Translations under genes and position numbers: made by a program
In this document: piece by piece, positions 5,821 through 11,001 of the stretch
Layout: the number at the start of each line of letters is the position of its first letter
Position numbering within the stretch: position 1 is the first letter of the stretch
NCBI GenBank assembly: GCA_964354225.1
Contig: CAYGZC010000006.1
Span: forward strand, 1 to 11,001
DNA length: 11,001 nucleotides
Origin: CAYGZC01 sp964354225
GTDB taxonomy: Bacteria; Bacteroidota; Ignavibacteria; UBA10030; SZUA-254
Direction of reading: 5' to 3'
Notes under the pieces: generated by a model
What the model saw: only the letters and a program-made list of their open reading frames with translations
Told to the model about the DNA's origin: nothing
The model's database searches: none

Positions 5821-6210
5821 TTATACATTCACAACAACAATTGCTTCGATCTCAACCTTCACTTCGCGAGGTAATCGGGCAACTTCAACCGTTGAGCGAG
5901 CCGGTGGATCTATTTTAAAAAATTCCGCATATACTTCATTCATGCCGGCAAATTCGTTCATATCCTTAAGAAAGACTGTTGTCTTAACAACACTCTCGAT
6001 CGCTGCACCAGCTTGATGAATAATTGCCTGCAAATTTTTAAGAACCTGACGCGTTTGAGCTTTTATATCTCCCTGAATTACCTGTCCATTGTGTGGATCG
6101 ATGGGCACTTGTCCAGCAATAAATAAAAATGAGCCGTTTGCAACAATCCCCTGATTATACGGACCGATGGGTGCAGGGGCTTCTTTTGTGAGAACTATGG
6201 ATTTTGCCAT
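5821..6210 (-). CDS. ridA: RidA-family enamine/imine deaminase
   Basis: A 129-residue protein of full length for the RidA (YjgF/YER057c) family, which forms cytosolic trimers and hydrolyses reactive 2-aminoacrylate and related enamines/imines made by PLP enzymes, releasing ammonia. PIGPYNQGI (14-22) and FIAGQVPIDP (30-39) are family signatures. PPARSTVEV (102-110) carries the carboxylate-binding Arg105, and VKVEIEAIVV (117-126) carries Glu120; both numbers match E. coli RidA, so the enzyme is probably an active deaminase and not one of the arginine-less Rid types. The start is preceded by AAGGAA, which overlaps the stop of parB; the gap is 11 nt. It shares the parAB transcript, which is likely only genomic convenience. 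Confidence 0.92.
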   Translation of the reverse strand: MAKSIVLTKEAPAPIGPYNQGIVANGSFLFIAGQVPIDPHNGQVIQGDIKAQTRQVLKNLQAIIHQAGAAIESVVKTTVFLKDMNEFAGMNEVYAEFFKIDPPARSTVEVARLPREVKVEIEAIVVVNV

Positions 6211-6221
6211 TGGGAATTTCC

Positions 6222-7130
6222 TTAATGTTCGATGGATGATATGAGATCAAATAATCTGCCTAAATCGTCGTTGCTATAGAATTCAATAACGATCTCTCCC
6301 CTGCTGCCTTCATGTAAATTAACTTTCACCTTCGTAGCAAGAATCTGCTGCATCTTATCTGCGATACTCTCTTCAACAGTGCCAGGACTTTTTGCAAGAT
6401 TGTGAGTTTTTTTATCTACTTTTTTTCCGAGATCACGAACAATCTTTTCCACCTGCCTCACATTCAAATCTTTTTTGATGACGCGCTCGAAAATGCGGAG
6501 CTGAATTTGTTCATCTGGTAACGAGACAAGTGCGCGAGCATGACCCATAGTCAGCTTTTCTGTTCGGACTGCATCTTGAATGATCCTAGGTAGTTTCAAC
6601 AAGCGCAGGAAATTCACTACTGTAGTGCGATCTTTGCTTATTTTCTTCGCAACATCCTCGGCTGTCAATCCAACATCGTGCATAAGCCGCTGGTACGATA
6701 TCGCAATTTCAATCGGGTTGAGATGTTCACGCTGTAAATTCTCGATCAAAGCAAGCTCGAGCATTTCCTCATCGTTCTTTACTTCGATGGTATAAGCTGG
6801 TATCGTTTTCAAACCTATTTCTGTTGAGGCACGTATTCGGCGCTCGCCAGAAATGAGATCATACTTGCCGTCCTTCGCCTGTCGTACAGTAACGGGTTGA
6901 ATTATCCCTTTCTGCTTTATGGATTCCTTCAGCTCATCAAGTGCTTGCTGATCGAAATCGGCACGGGGCTGAAATGGATTCGGACGAATTTTCGAAATAT
7001 CAATATCAGCGATAGATCGTTCCGCCGCAGGGACCTTCGCCTCCTTTATCTCAACTTCCGAGCGTTCAATTACCGCCGGACGAATCAATGCCGATAATCC
7101 TTTACCTAAACCACCTTTAAATTTTGTCAT
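6222..7130 (-). CDS. parB: Chromosome-partitioning protein ParB (Spo0J/Noc type)
   Basis: A 302-residue ParB. The N-terminus has GGLGKGLSAL (6-15), the conserved segment that contacts and stimulates ParA. The CTP-binding ParB/Srx domain spans about 40-140 with NPFQPR (51-56), ISGERRIRAS (93-102) and ENLQREHLNPIE (130-141). A helix-turn-helix at about 155-180 (LTAEDVAKKISKDRTTVVNFLRLLKL) binds parS, and a C-terminal dimerisation domain follows a Lys-rich linker (236-248). ParB loads on parS as a CTP-dependent sliding clamp and drives origin segregation with ParA. ATG 7130 lies 6 nt after the parA stop with only a weak ribosome site, pointing to coupled translation. No full parS site was found in the window. 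Confidence 0.96.
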   Translation of the reverse strand: MTKFKGGLGKGLSALIRPAVIERSEVEIKEAKVPAAERSIADIDISKIRPNPFQPRADFDQQALDELKESIKQKGIIQPVTVRQAKDGKYDLISGERRIRASTEIGLKTIPAYTIEVKNDEEMLELALIENLQREHLNPIEIAISYQRLMHDVGLTAEDVAKKISKDRTTVVNFLRLLKLPRIIQDAVRTEKLTMGHARALVSLPDEQIQLRIFERVIKKDLNVRQVEKIVRDLGKKVDKKTHNLAKSPGTVEESIADKMQQILATKVKVNLHEGSRGEIVIEFYSNDDLGRLFDLISSIEH

Positions 7131-7136
7131 AAATCA

Positions 7137-7928
7137 TTACACCGTTACTGTCTGAACAGCAATTGTTTGTTGACGTTTTAAAAATTCTTTCGTTAACTCC
7201 ATATAATTTCGTGCACCCGACGATACCGCCTCGTAAAGAAGAATCGGTTTACCATAACTTGGGGCTTCACTCAACCGAACATTACGTGAGATAATTGTAG
7301 AAAATACCTTGTCACCAAAATATTTTCTCACTTCTTCAACAATCTGGTTCGAGAGCCGCAGACGACTATCAAACATAGTCAATAATACACCTTCTATCTC
7401 TAATCTCGGATTTAGATTCTTCTGAATAATGTTGACTGTGTTCAGCAGCTGACCTAATCCTTCGAGCGCATAATATTCACACTGTACCGGAATGAGCACA
7501 GAATCTCCCGCGACCAAACCATTCAGTGTTAGCAGTCCGAGCGAGGGCGGGCAATCGATAAATATGAAATCATATTCCTTGCGTACTTTTTCAACGATGT
7601 TCTTTAAGATCATCTCACGATTTTCCATATCTACAAGCTCTACCTCTGCCCCAACTAAATTAATGTTGGATGGTAAAAGTGAAAGGAATGGCATCTCGGT
7701 TTTCACTATAACTTCACGAGGATTGACATCATCGATAATAACATCGTAAGCGTTTTTAACACTGCCTCGTACATCAACACCAAGCCCACTGGTTGAATTT
7801 GCCTGTGGGTCAATATCAATCAAGAGTGTTGTGTATTCAGCCACTGCTACTCCGGCTGCCAGATTTATCGCAGTCGTTGTTTTTCCTACTCCACCTTTTT
7901 GATTCGCTATTGTAACAACTTTATGCAT
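7137..7928 (-). CDS. parA: Chromosome-partitioning ATPase ParA (Soj)
   Basis: A 263-residue MinD/ParA-family ATPase. The deviant Walker A motif KGGVGKTTTA (11-20), switch region IDIDPQANST (37-46), Walker B FIDCPPSLG (123-131) and the RNVRLSEAPSYGKPI segment (215-229) near the C-terminus are all present. There is no N-terminal HTH, so it is a chromosomal, Soj-like type and not a plasmid type Ia ParA. ATP-bound dimers coat the nucleoid and are released by ParB to move origins. Its ATG (7926-7928) lies inside the end of the upstream CopD-like gene (8-nt overlap), and parB follows 6 nt later, so the three are translated from one message. Confidence 0.96.
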   Translation of the reverse strand: MHKVVTIANQKGGVGKTTTAINLAAGVAVAEYTTLLIDIDPQANSTSGLGVDVRGSVKNAYDVIIDDVNPREVIVKTEMPFLSLLPSNINLVGAEVELVDMENREMILKNIVEKVRKEYDFIFIDCPPSLGLLTLNGLVAGDSVLIPVQCEYYALEGLGQLLNTVNIIQKNLNPRLEIEGVLLTMFDSRLRLSNQIVEEVRKYFGDKVFSTIISRNVRLSEAPSYGKPILLYEAVSSGARNYMELTKEFLKRQQTIAVQTVTV

Positions 7929-8400
7929 AGATCATCATCGCCGCAGCAAAAAATATTGCCAATATTCCAATTATAATATTCAATGTCCGAAATTGATTAA
8001 TACGATACCTATACATTTCCACTCTTTTATCAAAACCTCCATTAGATGAAGGTGAATCGAGGTACTTTGTCATCCTTGTCATACCATACAAAAAGACGAT
8101 CATCAAAATAAAAGTTAACTGTTTAAATCCAAGCAATACCGACCAGTTATCGTTAAACTGAAACCAGACAAAGTTTGGGCGTAGCGCCATCAATATAATT
8201 CCCGTGATGAGGGTCGATAGAATACTAATCCAAACGAATTTAGAAAAATGCTTATTTAATTTCTTTTGAATGTCATAGTTATTACCGCCTATAGATCGTA
8301 CAATAGGAATAGCTACAAACATTTGAAATAATAAACCGCCCAGCCATACAACTACACCCAGAAGGTGCATGCTTCGGCATATGAAATAAATTAAATTCAA
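7921..8400 (-). CDS. CopD-like four-helix membrane protein
   Basis: A 159-residue membrane protein with four helices, at roughly 4-30, 53-72, 88-108 and 137-158. The first helix carries MHLLGVVVWLGGLLF, with His12 and Trp19, matching the haem- or copper-associated helix of CopD-like proteins; a second conserved-type His51 sits before helix 2. CopD proteins are linked to copper handling, but many short relatives are uncharacterised, so the role is open. The start is TTG at 8400: it keeps the whole first helix, whereas the next ATG (8370) would cut half of it. GGAAC lies about 12 nt upstream. It is the first gene of the parAB operon here, is read from the promoter at 8453-8483, and overlaps parA by 8 nt. 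Confidence 0.7.
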   Translation of the reverse strand: MNLIYFICRSMHLLGVVVWLGGLLFQMFVAIPIVRSIGGNNYDIQKKLNKHFSKFVWISILSTLITGIILMALRPNFVWFQFNDNWSVLLGFKQLTFILMIVFLYGMTRMTKYLDSPSSNGGFDKRVEMYRYRINQFRTLNIIIGILAIFFAAAMMIYA

Positions 8401-8452
8401 AATCGGTAAAGTTCCACGTTTATATTGTAAGTCGGTTGCGTTTTATAATGGT

Positions 8453-8483
8453 CAAATATATAACTTTTTTTTTCGGAAAGCAA
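8453..8483 (-). promoter_or_regulatory. Bacteroidota-type promoter for the CopD-like/parAB operon
   Basis: On the minus strand TTG (8483-8481) is followed by 20 nt, including a nine-A tract, and then TATATTTG (8460-8453), a perfect match to the Bacteroidota -7 element TAnnTTTG at the usual distance from its -33 TTG. It lies about 50 nt upstream of the TTG start at 8400 in the only sizeable gap on this strand. A second, poorer candidate is TTGACC (8455-8450) with TACAAT (8429-8424), whose 20-nt spacer is too long. Confidence 0.55.
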
Positions 8484-8502
8484 CGAGAGCACGGAAACCC
8501 GA

Positions 8503-8955
8503 CTAATCAGTCATGTCTCCTTCATTGATGGACAATGTATTGGTAGAGAAGAAAATATGCACGCTAATTACAAGTAGGCAAATATCCTCAATTACCCGCA
8601 TCCAACTAACAGGAGAGTTGTATTCGGGGCCAAAACAACCGCAATCTATCTTTAATCCACGAGACAGTGCGGCAGTTATTGCAATAATGAAAATAACACA
8701 CAATCCTGAAAGCAATAGCGAACTCGAACGAACATAATAGCCACCGATAAGAAAGATTCCACAGACCAGCTCAATCCAGGGAATAATCAGCGCTGCAAGA
8801 TTTACTAAAAATACCGGTAATATTTCATATGCTTGAACATTCAAAGCAAAAACCTCCGGCGCGCTAATTTTATCGATACTTGCGATGATGAAAACAACAC
8901 CGAGAATAAGACGCGAAAGAAGAATCACATACTTGTTTGAGAATATGTTCTTCAT
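8503..8955 (-). CDS. MauE/DoxX-like membrane protein
   Basis: A 150-residue protein with four hydrophobic helices (about 8-26, 45-71, 77-97 and 122-138). Helix 1 holds SRLILGVVFIIASIDKI, typical of DoxX/MauE proteins. The loop after helix 3 has LKIDCGCFGPE (101-111); this CGC motif is characteristic of the MauE-like branch, which is thought to support disulfide or thiol chemistry and reductant transfer across the membrane. It starts with ATGA shared with the stop of the rhodanese gene (4-nt overlap), so the two proteins are made together and probably act together at the periplasmic face. Redox function is inferred from the family and the neighbour. Confidence 0.8.
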   Translation of the reverse strand: MKNIFSNKYVILLSRLILGVVFIIASIDKISAPEVFALNVQAYEILPVFLVNLAALIIPWIELVCGIFLIGGYYVRSSSLLLSGLCVIFIIAITAALSRGLKIDCGCFGPEYNSPVSWMRVIEDICLLVISVHIFFSTNTLSINEGDMTD

Positions 8956-9611
8956 CGTGATTTCACTTTCGTGAATGAAGTATCAATTGGCATTTGAGCT
9001 TTCTTCCATCCATCCCATCCATCATCGTATAGATAAAGATTCTTAAATTCCATAACACTCAAGAACTCCGCCAGCATCTGTGCGAGATGGCACTCGGGAT
9101 TATTGCAGTAGATGATAATGAGTGTATCTCGTGGCTGGGTGATTATTTGCTCAATATATTTCTCCGGTTCTAACCCCGGAATGTTCCGTGCACCCGGTAT
9201 ATTTCCTTTTTTGAACTCCTCCTCGGTGCGCGCGTCAAGTAAAATTCCACGCTTCTCTGCCAGTAAACGATACAGCTGTTCCAATGAAATTATTTTCCAA
9301 ACAGGATCGCTTTTGGGGGGATATAACTTCGCAACCGAATCAGGATTTTTAAGCGCACGTTCGTGCAGTGGCGCAATTACTTTTATATCTTTTGGAAGAG
9401 CAGAGTCTCGAGTATCAATAAGCGTTAAAGAATCAACTTGATTAGCATGTGAGAATAAAAGAGAATCCGATGCTGAAATTTTTACAACTTCCTTTCTAAT
9501 TAAAGGAATCCCCTTGCTCGAGAAAACATTATAAACTAAAGCGAGAAAAATGGACATAACAATGATGATTCCAACTTCACGGATCAGAGATTTATTGTTA
9601 GTTTTCAACAT
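8952..9611 (-). CDS. Membrane-anchored rhodanese-like protein
   Basis: A 219-residue protein with an N-terminal hydrophobic helix (about 13-30, GIIIVMSIFLALVYNVF) that acts as a signal anchor, a spacer of about 70 residues, then a rhodanese domain (about 105-210). SLEQLYRLLAEKRGILLDARTEEEFKKGNIPGA is the usual entry, including the DAR-x3-EF-xxG-x-IPGA signature. The active loop IIIYCNNPECHLAQMLAEFL places Cys169 at the catalytic position, with a second Cys174 five residues on, and LYLYDDGWDGWKKAQMP closes the domain. Rhodaneses carry persulfide sulfur; the extra cysteine could form a disulfide. The anchor puts the domain outside the cytoplasm. TAATG joins it to fmt (1-nt overlap) and ATGA to the MauE-like gene. 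Confidence 0.85.
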   Translation of the reverse strand: MLKTNNKSLIREVGIIIVMSIFLALVYNVFSSKGIPLIRKEVVKISASDSLLFSHANQVDSLTLIDTRDSALPKDIKVIAPLHERALKNPDSVAKLYPPKSDPVWKIISLEQLYRLLAEKRGILLDARTEEEFKKGNIPGARNIPGLEPEKYIEQIITQPRDTLIIIYCNNPECHLAQMLAEFLSVMEFKNLYLYDDGWDGWKKAQMPIDTSFTKVKSR

Positions 9612-10534
9612 TAGGAAAATTTCTCGCCAACATGTATTCTATAGCCACGCAAAAATTCATCGGCTGTTAATTTCTTTTTACCTTCTTGCTGTATTTCAAC
9701 TATCTCAATAGCACCGCCGTTGGCCTTAACGATTAATTTACTATCCGTACAAACTACGTCACCCGGTTCACCTTGCCGAACATCATCAGAGATTTTGGAT
9801 TGATAAATCTTGAGGAGTGTGCCGCCGTGGTAGGTAAACGCACCAGGCTTAGGTGAGAGTCCGCGGATCAAATCATGAATTTCTATTGCAGATTTTGCCC
9901 AATCGATTTTACAGTGGTCTTTAAATATCTTAGGCGCTAACGACACGAGAGTTTCATCTTGGAGTTTTGGCACTGCTTTGCCTGATTCTATCAGCCGGAC
10001 TGTGTGAAGAATGATTTCAGCCCCAATCTCGGCAAGTCTATCATGAAGCTCGCCGGCAGTTTCATCGGGTCCGATTGGTAAACGTGCCTGTAAGATGATG
10101 TTTCCTGTATCAACTTTTTCTTGTAAGAAAAAAGTTGTTACACCCGTCTCTTTTTCACCACGGATGATTGCCCAATTAATGGGTGCAGCACCTCGATATT
10201 TGGGTAAGAGAGATGCGTGAAGATTGAATGCACCTAACTTTGGCATTCGGAAAACCTCAGGCGGGAGGATTCTGAATGCAACTACTACAAACAGATCCGG
10301 TTTGAGCGATTCTAAATGCATAATGAAAGATGGATCTTTCAGTCGTTCGGGTTGTAAAATCGTTAGTCGATTTTGGATGGCGAGTTGTTTCACGGGCGAT
10401 GGCGAAAGGTGTAAGCCCCGACCGGAAGGTTTATCAGGAACAGTGACAATTGCAGTAATCTTATACTCACTGTCCAGCAGAATTTTTAAACTTGGCAACG
10501 CGAATTCCGGTGTTCCCATGAATACGATTTGCAT
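9611..10534 (-). CDS. fmt: Methionyl-tRNA formyltransferase
   Basis: A 307-residue enzyme, near the family's usual length of about 315. It formylates Met-tRNA(fMet) with 10-formyl-THF to start translation. MQIVFMGTPEFALPSLKIL opens the Rossmann-like formyltransferase domain; PDKPSGRGLHLSPSPVK (33-49) is the loop that contacts the tRNA acceptor. FNLHASLLPKYRGAAPIN (103-120) holds Asn104 and His106, and EKVDTGNII (139-147) holds Asp142, the catalytic triad equivalent to Asn106/His108/Asp144 of E. coli. The C-terminal OB-fold begins near 207 with KIDWAKSAIEIHDLIRGLSPKPGAFT. It lies 33 nt behind the deformylase gene, as in many bacteria, and its stop overlaps the rhodanese start. Confidence 0.97.
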   Translation of the reverse strand: MQIVFMGTPEFALPSLKILLDSEYKITAIVTVPDKPSGRGLHLSPSPVKQLAIQNRLTILQPERLKDPSFIMHLESLKPDLFVVVAFRILPPEVFRMPKLGAFNLHASLLPKYRGAAPINWAIIRGEKETGVTTFFLQEKVDTGNIILQARLPIGPDETAGELHDRLAEIGAEIILHTVRLIESGKAVPKLQDETLVSLAPKIFKDHCKIDWAKSAIEIHDLIRGLSPKPGAFTYHGGTLLKIYQSKISDDVRQGEPGDVVCTDSKLIVKANGGAIEIVEIQQEGKKKLTADEFLRGYRIHVGEKFS

Positions 10535-10567
10535 TTTTTCTCACTTAATATTTATCATCTGAAACAA

Positions 10568-11001
10568 TTATACCGGAACATCGACTGCCGATACGATGGG
10601 ATACTTCACTTCGATTTCCCCATGATGAATCTTCTCCAATAATTCTGCGTGGAGTTTCTTCTTCTCAGGAGAGAGGTAATCTATGAAAAGAATTCCATCC
10701 AGATGATCGATCTCATGTAGAATGACTCTCGCCAGCAAGTCAGTTGCTTCCAGCTCGGCATCTTTAAAGCTTGTGTCCTTGTAGCGAACCATGATTATCC
10801 TAGCACGCTCAATTTCATCACGAACTTCAGGAACGCTTAAACAGCCTTCCTCCATGATGCATTTCTCTTTCCCCTCAATGACTACAGGATTGATAAGCGT
10901 AAGTGGTTTAACATGCTCCATCCCCTCAACTTCCGAAACATCAACAACAACGATTCGTTTTAATACTCCCACCTGATTAGCAGCAAGACCGATTCCGCTT
11001 G
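10568..11001 (-). CDS. def: Peptide deformylase (5' end cut by the window)
   Basis: An open frame of about 144 residues that runs off the right edge; the N-terminal 40 to 50 residues are missing. All three deformylase motifs are visible: SGIGLAANQVG right at the edge (motif 1, GxGLAAxQ), EEGCLSVPEV (motif 2, with the metal-ligand Cys) and ILHEIDHLDGILF (motif 3, HExxH). The enzyme removes the formyl group from nascent proteins using Fe2+ or a related metal. The apparent start at 10972 is only an internal GTG (Val of NQVGVL), not a real start. fmt follows 33 nt downstream, consistent with the common def-fmt pair. Confidence 0.96.
   Translation of the reverse strand, partial: SGIGLAANQVGVLKRIVVVDVSEVEGMEHVKPLTLINPVVIEGKEKCIMEEGCLSVPEVRDEIERARIIMVRYKDTSFKDAELEATDLLARVILHEIDHLDGILFIDYLSPEKKKLHAELLEKIHHGEIEVKYPIVSAVDVPV

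Noticed and set aside
8411..8419. GTTCCACGT upstream of the parA operon, resembling half of parS
   Set aside because: It has one mismatch in the left half and no match in the right half.
8456..8502. Possible intrinsic terminator before the nine-A tract on the minus strand
   Set aside because: The GC-containing stretch upstream (GGTTTCC..GCTTTCC) does not fold into a stem, and the tract is A and not T on the minus strand; it fits a promoter spacer better.
10386..10394. TGTTTCACG, a perfect left half of the parS consensus, inside fmt
   Set aside because: The right half reads GGCGATG and not TGAAACA, so it is not a palindromic parS site.
10570..10972. Complete short deformylase starting at 10972
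   Set aside because: The first codon there is an internal GTG; the frame continues to the window edge and encodes motif 1 (GIGLAANQ), so the gene is partial, not short.
1..11001. CRISPR array, tRNA, rRNA, insertion sequence, toxin-antitoxin or defence cassette
   Set aside because: No repeat-spacer pattern, cloverleaf, transposase or recognisable defence-gene signature was seen on either strand.

Overview
The window reads as a chromosomal segment of a moderately AT-rich bacterium of the Bacteroidota/Ignavibacteria/Chlorobi group. Three things point there: a DUF5683-type outer-envelope protein directly downstream of parA-parB-ridA, a promoter on the minus strand (8453-8483) that fits the Bacteroidota form TTG-N20-TAnnTTTG exactly, and several genes that start without a Shine-Dalgarno sequence. 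The exact phylum is inference; no rRNA or other marker is present.

The layout is two convergent halves that meet near 5204-5241. The left half (1-5203, plus strand) is a loose run of mostly single accessory genes: the end of a VIT1/CCC1-type transporter; a T4 endonuclease V-like pyrimidine-dimer glycosylase broken by two frame changes in A-runs; a nitronate monooxygenase/FabK-like flavoprotein; a short cation-diffusion-facilitator-like transporter with CxxxC in place of HxxxD; a small cupin; a Rho-N/SAP-like coiled-coil protein whose stop abuts the start of a dimethylarginine dimethylaminohydrolase (DDAH) family enzyme; a frameshifted remnant of what looks like a DUF3052-like protein; a four-helix membrane protein; and a lone PAS-domain protein. 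Two of these genes have good promoters of the form TTGACA-N17-TAnnTT.

The right half (5242-11001, minus strand) is housekeeping and tightly packed. Reading in the direction of transcription: peptide deformylase (cut by the window edge), methionyl-tRNA formyltransferase, a membrane-anchored rhodanese and a MauE/DoxX-like membrane protein (the last three overlapping by 1 and 4 nt); then, after a roughly 100-nt gap with its own promoter, a CopD-like membrane protein, parA, parB, ridA and a DUF5683 protein. Def and Fmt act at the two ends of the formyl-methionine cycle. ParA and ParB segregate the chromosome. Rhodanese plus MauE is a plausible envelope thiol/sulfur redox pair.

I see no CRISPR array, tRNA, rRNA, insertion sequence, phage or recognisable defence cassette. 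The points most worth a second look are the altered metal site of the CDF-like transporter, the three reading-frame breaks that all lie at A-runs, the stop-start junction of the Rho-N/SAP-like protein with the DDAH-family enzyme, and a degenerate heptamer repeat that encodes the signal peptide of the DUF5683 protein.
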